Positions 44,181-52,615 of a DNA stretch of 64,000 nucleotides are shown here, piece by piece. The DNA lies in assembly GCF_014649695.1 (NCBI RefSeq), contig NZ_BMTN01000004.1, positions 496,001-560,000 on the forward strand, given 5' to 3'. The notes under the pieces are model-generated. The model was not told the origin of the DNA and ran no database searches. It saw only the letters and a program-made list of their open reading frames with translations. The position numbers were made by a program, and so were the translations under genes. Within the stretch, counting starts at the first letter, position 1. The number at the start of each line of letters is the position of its first letter. The stretch comes from Streptomyces kurssanovii. GTDB lineage: Bacteria; Actinomycetota; Actinomycetes; Streptomycetales; Streptomycetaceae.

Positions 44181-45212
44181 TCAGTGCGTGGGGCCCGCGT
44201 GGCCCCTGGCGGGTTCCGCGTGGGTAGTGGCGGGGGACGCGGTATCCGCGGCAGGAGGCAGGCGACGGCGACGGCGGTGCTTGAGCAGGGCCCAGGGCGC
44301 GCGGGCGCCCGTGACCTCCGTGCCCGCCTCGGACGCGGCCGTCGCGGCCGCCCGGGCCACCGGCAGCATGTCCTCGTCCCGGTCCGCGTCCAGCACGTCG
44401 GTCTCGGGCCACAGGCCGAGCACCGCGCACAGCGTCGGCAGCATCGCCATGGCCGCCGTCGCGTAGCCCTCCGCCGACGGGTGGTAGCTGTCCACGCCGA
44501 ACATCTCCCGAGGGTTCGCCGCGAACTCGGGGCCGAGCAGATCGCCCAGCGAGACCGTCCGCCCGCCCTGTTCGACCACCACGATCGTCTGGGCCGCGGC
44601 CAGCTGCCGGCTCACACGGCGGGCCATCCAGCGCAGCGGCTGGTAGACCGGCTCGATCGTCCCGAGGTCGGGGCAGGTGCCGACGACCACCTCCGCGCCC
44701 GCCGTCCGCAGTCTGCGGACGGCGGCGGCCAGGTAGCGCACGGACTCCGTCGGCGGCATCCGGTGGGTGACGTCGTTGGCGCCGATCATGATCACGCACA
44801 CGTCCGGGGTCCGTGACCGGTCCGCGAGCAGTTGCGTCACCTGTCGCTCGAGGTCGTCGGACCGTGCCCCCGGCAGCGCGATGTTGCGGACCTCCACCGG
44901 CCGCTCCGCCACCGCCGCCAGCCCGGACGCCAGCAGCGCCCCCGGGGTCTGGCCCGCCCTGCGCACACCCTGGCCGGCCGCGGTCGAGTCGCCGAGGACG
45001 CAAAGATGCAGCGGGTTCTCCCGGCCGAAGGCCAGCCCGTAGAGACCGTCGCCGCGCGGAGGGATGGGTGCCCGGCCCCCGCCGACCGTGCGTTTGGCCA
45101 GCTGGACCTCGGCCAGCACGAGGCCCACCGCCGCCGCCCCGAGCAGCCCGATGCTGCCCCCGCCGTATGCCGCGCCGGCCGCGATGCGCCGCGCCACCCT
45201 CGCTCTCGACAC
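44181..45212 (-). CDS. Membrane-anchored SGNH/GDSL hydrolase
   Basis: 343 residues. N-terminal hydrophobic helix (about 8-32; IAAGAAYGGGSIGLLGAAAV) acts as signal anchor. SGNH domain: CVLGDSTAAGQGV with catalytic Ser near 64, NIALPGARSDDL, MIGANDVTH, and DSYHPSAEGY with the Asp/His pair near 265. The C-terminal tail is Arg- and Pro-rich. Probably an extracytoplasmic esterase; substrate unknown. GTG 45212 has GGAGGTG 9 bases upstream, better than the GTG at 45224, which abuts it. Divergent from cbs. Confidence 0.85.
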   Translation of the reverse strand: MSRARVARRIAAGAAYGGGSIGLLGAAAVGLVLAEVQLAKRTVGGGRAPIPPRGDGLYGLAFGRENPLHLCVLGDSTAAGQGVRRAGQTPGALLASGLAAVAERPVEVRNIALPGARSDDLERQVTQLLADRSRTPDVCVIMIGANDVTHRMPPTESVRYLAAAVRRLRTAGAEVVVGTCPDLGTIEPVYQPLRWMARRVSRQLAAAQTIVVVEQGGRTVSLGDLLGPEFAANPREMFGVDSYHPSAEGYATAAMAMLPTLCAVLGLWPETDVLDADRDEDMLPVARAAATAASEAGTEVTGARAPWALLKHRRRRRLPPAADTASPATTHAEPARGHAGPTH

Positions 45213-45340
45213 AGTCCGTGCCACCTCCTCGCAACCCACCGGGGCCGCAGCCTCGTGTGCTGCGGCCCTCGCAGGCGTCGTCGCCGTACATGAGCTAACT
45301 GCCCCGTAGCGACCGTCGCCCAATCCCGCTGCCGCCCGCT

Positions 45341-45346
45341 TACGCT
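45341..45346 (+). promoter_or_regulatory. Candidate cbs -10 element
   Basis: TACGCT, 34 bases before the cbs start. Confidence 0.4.
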
Positions 45347-45379
45347 GGGCGAACCATCACGGAGACCCCGGAGAACATT

Positions 45380-46765
45380 GTGCGTATCCACAATTCGATG
45401 ATCAGCCTTGTCGGCGACACCCCGCTGGTGAAGCTGAACAGCGTGACCGCAGGCATTTCGGCGACCGTCCTGGCCAAGGTCGAGTACTTCAACCCCGGCG
45501 GGTCGGTGAAGGACCGGATCGCGCTGCGGATGATCGAGGCGGCGGAGGAGAGCGGCGCGCTCGAGCCCGGCGGCACGATCGTCGAGCCGACGAGCGGCAA
45601 CACCGGCGTCGGACTTGCCATCGTGGCCCAGCAGAAGGGCTACAAGTGCATCTTCGTCTGCCCCGACAAGGTGTCCACGGACAAGATCAATGTGCTGCGC
45701 GCCTACGGTGCCGAGGTCGTCGTCTGCCCCACGGCCGTCGACCCCGAGCACCCGGACTCGTACTACAACGTCTCCGACCGGCTGGTGCGTGAGACGCCCG
45801 GCGCCTGGAAGCCGGACCAGTACTCCAACCCCAACAACCCGCGCTCCCACTACGAGACCACCGGGCCCGAGCTGTGGGACCAGACGGACGGGCGGATCAC
45901 GCACTTCGTCGCGGGCGTCGGCACCGGCGGCACGATCTCCGGCACCGGGCGGTACCTGAAGGAGGTCAGCGACGGCAAGGTCAAGATCGTCGGCGCGGAC
46001 CCCGAGGGTTCCGTCTACTCCGGCGGCTCCGGCCGTCCGTATCTCGTCGAGGGCGTCGGCGAGGACTTCTGGCCCTCCGCGTACGACCGGACCGTGACCG
46101 ACGAGATCGTCGCCGTGTCCGACAAGGACTCCTTCCAGATGACGCGCCGGCTCGCCAAGGAGGAGGGCCTCCTGGTGGGCGGCTCCTGCGGCATGGCGGT
46201 CGTCGCCGCACTGCGCGTCGCGGAGCGGCTCGGTCCGGACGATGTCGTCGTCGTCCTGCTGCCGGACAGCGGCCGCGGCTACCTGAGCAAGATCTTCAAC
46301 GACGAGTGGATGGCCGACTACGGCTTCCTGGAGGGCGAGGGCGTCGCGAACGTCGGAGACGTCCTGCGCGACAAGGAGCACGGCGGCATCCCCAGCCTGG
46401 TGCACATGCACCCGGAGGAGACCGTCGGCCAGGCCATCGAGGTGCTGCGCGAGTACGGCGTCTCCCAGATGCCGATCGTCAAGCCCGGCGCAGGCCACCC
46501 GGACGTGATGGCCGCGGAGGTCATCGGGTCCGTCGTCGAACGTGAGCTGCTGGACGCCCTGTTCACCCAGCGCGCGTCGCTCGGCGACCCGCTGGAGAAG
46601 CACATGTCCGCACCGTTGCCGCAGGTCGGCTCCGGCGAACCGGTCGGCGACCTGATGTCGGTGCTCGGGACGGCGGACGCGGCGATCGTGCTGGTCGAGG
46701 GCAAGCCCACCGGCGTGGTGAGCCGTCAGGACCTGCTGGCGTTCCTCGCCAAGGGCGCCAAGTAG
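45380..46765 (+). CDS. cbs: Cystathionine beta-synthase
   Basis: 461 residues. PLP-dependent fold type II domain (about 5-315): Lys44 in NPGGSVKDRIA forms the Schiff base, Asn loop EPTSGNTGVGLA, and phosphate loop GVGTGGTISGTGR. A C-terminal pair of CBS domains (about 340-461; ETVGQAIEVLREYGVSQMP and PVGDLMSVLGTADAAIVLV) should bind an adenosyl ligand for regulation. The heme-binding head of animal CBS is absent, as in bacteria. Condenses serine and homocysteine to cystathionine in reverse transsulfuration. GTG 45380 with CGGAG upstream. Confidence 0.95.
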   Translation: MRIHNSMISLVGDTPLVKLNSVTAGISATVLAKVEYFNPGGSVKDRIALRMIEAAEESGALEPGGTIVEPTSGNTGVGLAIVAQQKGYKCIFVCPDKVSTDKINVLRAYGAEVVVCPTAVDPEHPDSYYNVSDRLVRETPGAWKPDQYSNPNNPRSHYETTGPELWDQTDGRITHFVAGVGTGGTISGTGRYLKEVSDGKVKIVGADPEGSVYSGGSGRPYLVEGVGEDFWPSAYDRTVTDEIVAVSDKDSFQMTRRLAKEEGLLVGGSCGMAVVAALRVAERLGPDDVVVVLLPDSGRGYLSKIFNDEWMADYGFLEGEGVANVGDVLRDKEHGGIPSLVHMHPEETVGQAIEVLREYGVSQMPIVKPGAGHPDVMAAEVIGSVVERELLDALFTQRASLGDPLEKHMSAPLPQVGSGEPVGDLMSVLGTADAAIVLVEGKPTGVVSRQDLLAFLAKGAK

Positions 46766-46995
46766 CAGGCCGGGAAAGGCCTTTGCGGACGACTGTCGCG
46801 CAATCGGTACGAGCGCGTCACGTACGCGCAGCACCCGCTTAACACGCGTACGGCACATTGGTGGATGTCGGCAGGGAGACCGGGCAGGTAACCCGGCCGG
46901 CACCACTGGCGGCGTCACAGGACTTCCGGAGCGGCTCCCGGACTCCCAGGACGCCCCGGACACGGAACCCGGTCCTGACCCGGCCCGTGTCCCTC

Positions 46996-47054
46996 GCGGG
47001 GACCGCCGTCGTCCCGCCCCCCGGCCCTCGGGCAGGGGGTGCGGCGGTCCCCGC
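46996..47054. terminator. Large nested hairpin between convergent cbs and a membrane protein gene
   Basis: Perfect 13-bp arms 46996-47008 and 47042-47054; the 33-base loop contains a second G/C-rich inverted repeat. It lies in the 354-base gap 46766-47119, which also has a weak 5-bp stem followed by TTT at 46767-46784 and no supportable gene. Confidence 0.6.
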
Positions 47055-47119
47055 GCACAGTCCTCGCGCCTTGTGCGCAGGCCGCCCGATCGCTGCGGTG
47101 CCGTGACGGTGACGGCCGC

Positions 47120-47536
47120 TCAGTCCTCCCAGTCGGAGCGGGTGCTCCGTGCCCGGCGCTGCCACGGCATCCCGTGGGCGGCGTGGGCCACGTTCACTCC
47201 GACGATGCCGAGCCAGGTGACGACCAGACCGGGCAGGTCGGCGTTGGCGACGCCGATCGCGGAAAGCGGGATGGCGAGGACCATCGTGATGATGCCGAAG
47301 CCGAAACGCTCCCCGAAGCTGTCCGCGGAGCGCTGCCGGCCGGGGCTGCGGGCGGCGCTCGTCCGCTGCTCGGCCAGCTGCCGCCTGACACGGCGGTCGA
47401 CCGTGGTGTCGAGCCGCTCCTCGACCTTCTCCAGGAAGGATTCGACGAGCGCGGAGTCGTACTCCTCGCCCAGTTCGCGCCGGGCGTGGAGGGTGGCGTC
47501 GAGCTCCTTCTTGAGCTCAGGGTCATGGGCTTCCAT
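47120..47536 (-). CDS. Small membrane protein, 2TM-domain type
   Basis: 138 residues. A charged helical head (about 1-70; ELKKELDATLHARRELGEEY, LEKVEERLDTTVDRRVRRQL) precedes two closely spaced membrane helices (about 82-100 and 104-122). This matches a common streptomycete membrane-protein type of unknown function. ATG 47536 has no ribosome-binding site; TAGCTT lies 7 bases upstream, so it is probably leaderless. Confidence 0.78.
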   Translation of the reverse strand: MEAHDPELKKELDATLHARRELGEEYDSALVESFLEKVEERLDTTVDRRVRRQLAEQRTSAARSPGRQRSADSFGERFGFGIITMVLAIPLSAIGVANADLPGLVVTWLGIVGVNVAHAAHGMPWQRRARSTRSDWED

Positions 47537-47543
47537 GGGAGCG

Positions 47544-47549
47544 AAGCTA
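47544..47549 (-). promoter_or_regulatory. -10 hexamer of a probable leaderless promoter
   Basis: Minus-strand TAGCTT, 7 bases before ATG 47536. Confidence 0.45.
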
Positions 47550-47687
47550 CGGCCGGGCGGGCCACCGGGTCATTGGGGACAGCCCCCCTCTTCACCCCGG
47601 GGACAACGGGAGACGGCCGTCGCGCTGTGACACCATCTGCGGTCGGACTGCCGTCGGACGCAGGCCGGTTCGCAGGGGGAGACGACC

Positions 47688-48092
47688 ATGAGCACAGGGA
47701 GCACCGCACCGGCCGCCGAGTACGCCCTCGGCGGCCTGCACCACGTCCAGCTGGCCGTCCCGCCGGGGTCGGAGGACCTCTGCCGCCGGTTCTGGGGCGA
47801 CGTGCTGGGCATGACCGAGCTGGAGAAGCCCCCGGTGCTGGCCGCCCGCGGCGGCTGCTGGTTCCGCGGCGGCGGTCTCGAGGTCCACCTCGGTGTCGAG
47901 CAGGACTTCGCACCCGCCCGCAAGGCGCACCCCGGCATCCTCGTCCGTTCGCTGCGTGCCCTCGCCGAGCGGCTCGAGGAGTGCGGACACGAGGTGACGT
48001 GGGACGGCGAATTCCCCGGGCACGACCGCTTCTACGCCCACGACAACGTCGGCAACCGGCTGGAGTTCATGGAGCCGCGGGCCGCGTCCTGA
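47688..48092 (+). CDS. VOC-family (glyoxalase-like) protein
   Basis: 134 residues, one VOC domain: GLHHVQLAVPPGSEDLCRRF with metal-type His, FWGDVLGM, GGCWFRGGGLEVHLGVE with His, and a C-terminal NRLEFMEP with Glu. The His/His/Glu set needed for a metal-dependent VOC enzyme is present, so dioxygenase, lyase or resistance-type activity is possible; substrate unknown. GGGGGAG lies 9 bases before ATG 47688. Confidence 0.83.
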   Translation: MSTGSTAPAAEYALGGLHHVQLAVPPGSEDLCRRFWGDVLGMTELEKPPVLAARGGCWFRGGGLEVHLGVEQDFAPARKAHPGILVRSLRALAERLEECGHEVTWDGEFPGHDRFYAHDNVGNRLEFMEPRAAS

Positions 48093-48142
48093 ACGGCTCC
48101 CGTGCGCCTCGCCTTGCCCGGCCTGCATATCGTCATGCAGAG

Positions 48143-48160
48143 TTCATTGTGAGTGAATAG
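48143..48160. promoter_or_regulatory. Candidate RpiR autoregulatory site sharing GTGAATAG with the hut promoter
   Basis: TTCA-N7-TGAATAG just before the regulator gene. The 8-mer GTGAATAG (48153-48160) recurs at 54004-54011 in the hut promoter. Confidence 0.4.
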
Positions 48161-48195
48161 GACGACCGATGAGCGGGCCGGACGAGGGGGATGGC

Positions 48196-49032
48196 ATGAG
48201 CGACAGCCCTGCCGCACGACTGCAGCAGCTGTTCGAGGGGCACCGGCTCACCCCCACCCAGCGTCGCATCGCGCACTGCATGGTCCGCCGCGCCGCGGAC
48301 GTGCCGTTCCTGTCCAGCGTGGAGCTCGCGGAGCTGGCCGGCGTCAGTCAGCCGTCCGTCACCCGGTTCGCCGTCGCGCTCGGTTTCGACGGCTACCCCG
48401 CGCTGAGAAGGCATCTGCGCGAGGTCGTCCCGCCCGAGACACCCGACGCCGGCGACGCGTACAACGAGTACCAGCAGGCCGTGCAGGCCGAGATAGAGAA
48501 TCTGCGGCACCTGGCCGCCGTGCTCGCGGAGCCGGCGCCCGTGGAGCGGGCCGGCCGGCTGCTGGCGGCGTCGCGGCCACTGCCGGTGCTGGGCCTGCGC
48601 GCCGCGTCGTCGCAGGCCAGGGGCTTCGCCTACTTCGCGGCCAAGGTGCACCCGGACGTACGGCTCCTCGACGAGGGCGGTTCGATGCTCCTCGACCGGA
48701 TCGACGCGGCGCGGCGGGCGGGCGCGAGCGCGCTGCTCTGCTTCGCCTTGCCGCGCCACCCCAAGGAGGTCGTGGAGGCTCTGGCGTACGCCCGCTCCGC
48801 GGGTCTGACGGTGGTGACGGTCGCCGACTCGGCGTTCGCTCCGGTCGCCGCCCACAGCGACCTGCTGATCCCGGCCGCCGTAGGCACCGGACTGGCCTTC
48901 GACACCGCGTGTGCGCCGATGCTGCTCGGAAGGGTCCTGCTGGAGGCCATGTGCGACGGTCTGCCGGACGCGCAGGCACGCCTGGAGGACTTCGACGTGC
49001 AGGCGGCGGAACGCGGTCTGTTCGCGGAGTGA
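48196..49032 (+). CDS. MurR/RpiR-family transcriptional regulator
   Basis: 278 residues. N-terminal HTH_6 domain (about 1-75): LTPTQRRIAHCMVRRA, then ELAELAGVSQPSVTRFAVAL as recognition helices and LGFDGYPALRRHLRE. C-terminal SIS domain (about 110-250) contains LGLRAASSQARGFAYF, VRLLDEGGS, and VVTVADSAFAPVAAHSD for sugar-phosphate-type ligands. RpiR proteins also control amino-acid catabolism. ATG 48196 with AGGGGGAT upstream is chosen; an in-frame ATG at 48169 would add 9 residues. The likely target is the hut operon 5 kb downstream, by a shared promoter element. Confidence 0.9.
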   Translation: MSDSPAARLQQLFEGHRLTPTQRRIAHCMVRRAADVPFLSSVELAELAGVSQPSVTRFAVALGFDGYPALRRHLREVVPPETPDAGDAYNEYQQAVQAEIENLRHLAAVLAEPAPVERAGRLLAASRPLPVLGLRAASSQARGFAYFAAKVHPDVRLLDEGGSMLLDRIDAARRAGASALLCFALPRHPKEVVEALAYARSAGLTVVTVADSAFAPVAAHSDLLIPAAVGTGLAFDTACAPMLLGRVLLEAMCDGLPDAQARLEDFDVQAAERGLFAE

Positions 49033-49154
49033 GCCGTACCTGACCGCTTTCGGGCCCTGCCGGACCACTTTCCGACGCTGTTTCTCAGACGACACTCATG
49101 TACGGCCGCTAACCTCCGCGCCCACGGATCGGATCTGCCGGAGGGAGCACGGAC

Positions 49155-49718
49155 GTGGGGCGCGGGACGCAGTCGCTGGCGCGGGTGGCGGTGGTCGTGA
49201 GAGCCGGGGCGGCGCCCCTGTGGTGGCTGGGGGCCCTGGCCGCCGGGACCGGGCTGCTGCTGCCCGGACTCACCGGACGCCGCATCGGGGTTCTGGCCGG
49301 GGCGGCGCTGTTCCTGGTCACCGCCGCCGTGGTCGCTCTCGTACGCCGCCGCCGGTACACGCATCTCGCGGACTGCGCGACCCGTGCCGGCCGGCACGAC
49401 GTCCTCCAGGACCGCCGGGTGACGCTGCGGGTGGTGCGGCGGGAACGGCGCTGGTGGCTGCTGCTCGCCTTCGTGGCCGCCGTGGCGAGTTCCCTGGTGC
49501 TGCCCGCCGCGGGCGGTGCGGTGCTCGCCGGTGCGGGAGCCGGCCTGTGGCTCAAGGCCGTGTGGCTGGGGCGGCGCGAACGTGCGGCGGAGACGCTGCT
49601 GTGGCTCCGTACGGACCGGCTGGCGGACGGACCGGTCGGCAAGCACGCCAAGGGCTTCCGTACCACGGGCATCGCCGCCGGCGACGCCGCGCCCGGAGGG
49701 GCGCGGCGCCGGCGCTGA
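49155..49718 (+). CDS. Hypothetical membrane protein
   Basis: 187 residues, no family recognised. Four hydrophobic stretches (about 20-38, 44-62, 100-115, 118-135) in two hairpin pairs, with an Arg-rich cytosolic loop between them (RRRRYTHLADCATRAGRHD). GGAGGGAG precedes GTG 49155. TAACCT at 49110-49115 may be its -10. The last 30 residues are polar and Arg/Gly rich. Its stop is only 8 bases from the convergent roadblock gene, with no terminator between them. Confidence 0.75.
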   Translation: MGRGTQSLARVAVVVRAGAAPLWWLGALAAGTGLLLPGLTGRRIGVLAGAALFLVTAAVVALVRRRRYTHLADCATRAGRHDVLQDRRVTLRVVRRERRWWLLLAFVAAVASSLVLPAAGGAVLAGAGAGLWLKAVWLGRRERAAETLLWLRTDRLADGPVGKHAKGFRTTGIAAGDAAPGGARRRR

Positions 49719-49726
49719 GGGACGGC

Positions 49727-50098
49727 TCAGACGTCCAGTTCGGCCTCGATCTTCTTCAGCTGGTGGCGGGCCATCGCCAGGTTCGCGCGGTCCTTGTCCA
49801 GCGCCAGGTAGAGGAAGAGACCGTTGGAGCCACGGCCCTTCATCAGGCGGATCAGGTGGTACTGCGTGCCGAGGGTGATGAGGATGTCCTCGATCTCGTC
49901 CTTGAGGCCGAGGTGTTCCATCGTGCGCACCTTGGAACGGACCACGTCCGTGTTCCCGGCGGCGGCGACGGTGAGGTCGAATTCCTTGCCGCCGCCGATG
50001 GTGCCCAGCGCCATGCCGCTGGTGTAGTCGACGAGTGCGGCGCCGATGGCGCCCTCGATGGTGATGGCTTCCTTCAGCGCTGTTTCGGTGTTGGCCAT
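49727..50098 (-). CDS. Roadblock/LC7 domain protein
   Basis: 123 residues, essentially one roadblock fold: LKEAITIEGAIGAALVDYTSGMALG at the start (GAALVDYTSG core), then VRSKVRTMEHLGLKDEIEDILITLG and a C-terminal FLYLALDKDRANLAMARHQL. Roadblock proteins are small dimeric modulators of Ras-like GTPases. ATG 50098 chosen; an in-frame ATG at 50206 would add a basic Thr/Arg-rich 36-residue head. Last gene of a four-gene minus-strand cluster. Confidence 0.85.
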   Translation of the reverse strand: MANTETALKEAITIEGAIGAALVDYTSGMALGTIGGGKEFDLTVAAAGNTDVVRSKVRTMEHLGLKDEIEDILITLGTQYHLIRLMKGRGSNGLFLYLALDKDRANLAMARHQLKKIEAELDV

Positions 50099-50209
50099 GG
50101 CAGGCGCACTTTCCTTCCGTCGGTTGGTTGTTCTCGCGGTGGTGCGGGTGGATCGGGTGGTGCGGGGGGCTCGTGCGGGTGCCGGTTCTTCGGGGGTGGC
50201 GGCCATGTG

Positions 50210-50596
50210 TCAGACGTTCTCCGGTCGTTCGAGGGCGGCGTCCACCAGCGCCCCGATACGGGCGCCGGCACGACGGGCCTCGAGATGGAGCCGGCCCACG
50301 TTGATGCGTGGCTCGGCCAGGACGGTGAGCACGGCCGACGAGCCGGCCGCGTAGGTGGCGACGTAGCCCGCGTCGCCCCGGACGAGCAGCTCCTTGAAGC
50401 CGCCCTGCCCGGTGGCCTCGGTCAGCCGCAGCGCGACACCGAGCGCGGCGGCGGTGAGCGCGGCGACGCTCTCCGCCTCCGCCGTGTCCGCCGCCAGCAC
50501 CAGGCCGTCGACGCTCGCGGCGAGCCCGCCGGTCAGCTGCGGCACACGTGCGCGCAGCCTCTTGAGTTCACCGAGCACCTCGGTCTCGGCCGTCAT
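50210..50596 (-). CDS. Second roadblock-like protein
   Basis: 128 residues. Roadblock-type pattern: VLGELKRLRARVPQLTGG, LAASVDGLVLAAD, then ALTAAALGVALRLTEATGQGGF and VLTVLAEPRINVGRLHLEARR. AGAGGAGA lies 7 bases before ATG 50596. Same operon as the other roadblock genes. Confidence 0.8.
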   Translation of the reverse strand: MTAETEVLGELKRLRARVPQLTGGLAASVDGLVLAADTAEAESVAALTAAALGVALRLTEATGQGGFKELLVRGDAGYVATYAAGSSAVLTVLAEPRINVGRLHLEARRAGARIGALVDAALERPENV

Positions 50597-50675
50597 GAGC
50601 TGTCTCCTCTCGGCGCGCAGCCTCAGGGCGCGCCTCATGACGGTGTGCGCAGGGCCCGGTGGGTCGTGCGGTATG

Positions 50676-51449
50676 TCACAGGCTTGCCTCCAGAGCGTCG
50701 CGGAGCCGGCGTAGCAGGGCGATGTCCGGGTCGACGGCGAAATCGGCGACCCAGGCGGGCAACGGGGCCGGATCGGGTACCGCAGGGTCCGACGGTGTCT
50801 CGACGAGCCCCGCGGCGGCCATCCGCCGTACTTCGAGCAGGGTGTTGAAGGCGGGCCGCCCGACCGCCCGGGCGATCGCGGACGGGGTGCGTACACCGTC
50901 GGCGAGCTCCAGCAGCGTCCGCTGCCGGGGGGTGGCCGTCGCGCCGTGGCCGGACGGGCGGCACCGCAGGGGCGCGGTGTCCACCTCGGAGTGCGGCCAC
51001 ACGGAGTCGAGGAGCCCGCGTCGCCGGCGTGCCTCCCGGGCGACCGCCACGGCGGGCACGGGACGCACGGCGCCGATCCAGTGGGCGACGCCGTAGCGGA
51101 AGCGGGTCGGCCCGCTGCCGGGAGCCAGGGCGAAGAACGCCGCGTCGTGGAGGGCGCCGAGGTGGCAGATCTCCATCTCCCCGTCGGCGACCTGGCCGCT
51201 GTCGACGAGGAAGCGGGCCACCTCGCGGCGGGCGCCGGCCCTTGTCACGGCCTCCTGCCAGCCCTCGGGGGCCAGCCGGCCACCGGCGGTCAGCAGCACC
51301 TCGATGCCGGGTGCGGCCGGGCTCTCCGCGTGCACGACCTGCCCGTCCGCGAGGTAGAGGGCGCCGTGGTCACGGACGAGGACGCCGGTGGCCCGCTCCT
51401 CCGCCAGCCTGAGGAGCATGGGGGAGACGGCCGTGGGCGCTGCGGTCAT
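50676..51449 (-). CDS. DUF4388-like protein with winged-helix-type C-terminus
   Basis: 257 residues. The N-terminal half has the DUF4388 pattern (ATGVLVRDHGALYLADGQVVHAES), described as a PATAN-like adaptor in two-component and motility systems. About 175-215 has a helix-turn-helix look: QRTLLELADGVRTPSAIARA, then NTLLEVRRMAAAGLVE. No catalytic motif. ATG 51449 overlaps the stop of the upstream roadblock gene (ATGA). Likely an adaptor in the same pathway. Confidence 0.75.
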   Translation of the reverse strand: MTAAPTAVSPMLLRLAEERATGVLVRDHGALYLADGQVVHAESPAAPGIEVLLTAGGRLAPEGWQEAVTRAGARREVARFLVDSGQVADGEMEICHLGALHDAAFFALAPGSGPTRFRYGVAHWIGAVRPVPAVAVAREARRRRGLLDSVWPHSEVDTAPLRCRPSGHGATATPRQRTLLELADGVRTPSAIARAVGRPAFNTLLEVRRMAAAGLVETPSDPAVPDPAPLPAWVADFAVDPDIALLRRLRDALEASL

Positions 51450-51847
51450 CCGAGGACCAGCCGCTCTGCGAGGTCCGCGAGGCGCAGCCGGGCGAGCGCC
51501 AGGTTCCCGGTCTCCCGGTCGAGCCAGAGATGCAGGAACACACTGCTGTCGAACGTGGTCTCCACGAAGCGCACCACGTGGTACCCGGTGCGTGTGGTGA
51601 CGATGAGGTCCTCGACGGGTAAGCCCTTGGCGCCGTCAGGTGCCGTTTCCTCCTCGGGCGCGAAGGTCGGGTACTCGGCGGCCATCCTGGCCAGTTCGGC
51701 GGTCTCCGCCGCGGTCGCCTCGTGGTCACCGCCGGGGGTCTCCCCGATGCTGCCGAGGGCCAGACCGCTGGTCCAGTCCACGATCGCGGCCCCCCGGGCC
51801 CCGGGCACCACCATGGCCTGCAGCAGACACTCGTCGATTCCGGGCAC
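51446..51847 (-). CDS. Third roadblock/LC7 protein, contains a UUA codon
   Basis: 133 residues. AMVVPGARGAAIVDWTSGLALG matches the roadblock core of the 49727 gene; an acidic insert (about 40-72; DHEATAAETAELARM, FAPEEETAPDG) follows, then VEDLIVTTRTGYHVVRFVE and the tail LHLWLDRETGNLALARLRL. GTG 51847 has GGGGAG 6 bases upstream. Codon 76 is TTA (51620-51622), so synthesis of this first gene of the operon, and by coupling the next, should depend on bldA. The 257 bases upstream (51848-52104) hold the operon promoter and no gene. Confidence 0.85.
   Translation of the reverse strand: MPGIDECLLQAMVVPGARGAAIVDWTSGLALGSIGETPGGDHEATAAETAELARMAAEYPTFAPEEETAPDGAKGLPVEDLIVTTRTGYHVVRFVETTFDSSVFLHLWLDRETGNLALARLRLADLAERLVLG
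51620..51622 (-). other. In-frame TTA (UUA) codon
   Basis: Codon 76 of the first roadblock gene (Leu in AKGLPVE); the frame checks from GTG 51847 (225 bases). Confidence 0.92.
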
Positions 51848-52104
51848 GCGGACTCCCCTCCCCGCCTCGGTGTGCCGCGCACGAGCGCGGCAGTGACGGA
51901 GAGGTTACGCAACGTGCCACCTGTTGGGGTGACTTCTGGCATTTTCCAGCGGAACATGCGTGTGCCCGATAGAGTCCGCTCTCTCCCTGCCCGTCGCCGC
52001 ACTGCGCGTCGTGCGGGGCGTTCCAGGACGGCGCGGCCCGCGTCATGACGGTCGGTCCGGTGAACGTCATGACGGTGAGGCGGCGGGCGGAATGTGCTGC
52101 CCCG

Positions 52105-52569
52105 TCAGCGGGCGCGGTGCTCCACCGCGGCGGCGACGTCGTCGAGATCCCTCGCGATCGCCTTGCGGACGGCCCTGGCGCCGAGCTTGCCGAAGGCCTT
52201 GGCGAGCAGTCCCGTGAAGCCGCCGGACGGCTCGGCGCGGAACGTCAGCCGGACGGTCGTCGTCTCCGGGCCCGCGGTGAGCAGTCTGAACTCGGAGACG
52301 TAGTGCGTGCCTGGGGAGTCGGCCTCCACCACATAGCGCTCGGGCGGCTCGCTGGCCGTCACGTACATCTCCTCCGTGGCCTCCTTGCCCAGCATCCGCC
52401 GGGTCTCCCGCCACCGGGTGCCCACCCCGAAGTCACCCTCGCTCAGCACCTCGATCCGCTCCACGCCGCTGAGCGTGGCCTCCCACCCCCGGATGTCGGT
52501 CAGGGCCTCCCACACGGGGCCGGGCGGGGCGAGGATCAGACGCTCGACGACGACGCTGCTGGTAGCCAT
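52105..52569 (-). CDS. SRPBCC/polyketide-cyclase-like lipid-binding protein
   Basis: 154 residues. START-like fold: SSVVVERLILAPPGPVWEAL strand-helix start, WEATLSGVERIEVL, GTRWRETRRML, AEPSGGFTGLLAKAFGK and the long C-terminal helix KAIARDLDDVAAAVEH. Binds or processes a hydrophobic ligand; often annotated polyketide cyclase/dehydrase but no cluster is present here. ATG 52569 has only a weak ribosome-binding site. Confidence 0.87.
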   Translation of the reverse strand: MATSSVVVERLILAPPGPVWEALTDIRGWEATLSGVERIEVLSEGDFGVGTRWRETRRMLGKEATEEMYVTASEPPERYVVEADSPGTHYVSEFRLLTAGPETTTVRLTFRAEPSGGFTGLLAKAFGKLGARAVRKAIARDLDDVAAAVEHRAR

Positions 52570-52615
52570 GGGTCCATGGAACCACCGGGGTCCGACAGCC
52601 GCCCCCGCTGCACGG

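Noticed and set aside
49727-51847. Conservon (cvn) operon
   Set aside because: No GTPase, sensor kinase or DUF742 gene; only roadblock-type and DUF4388 proteins.
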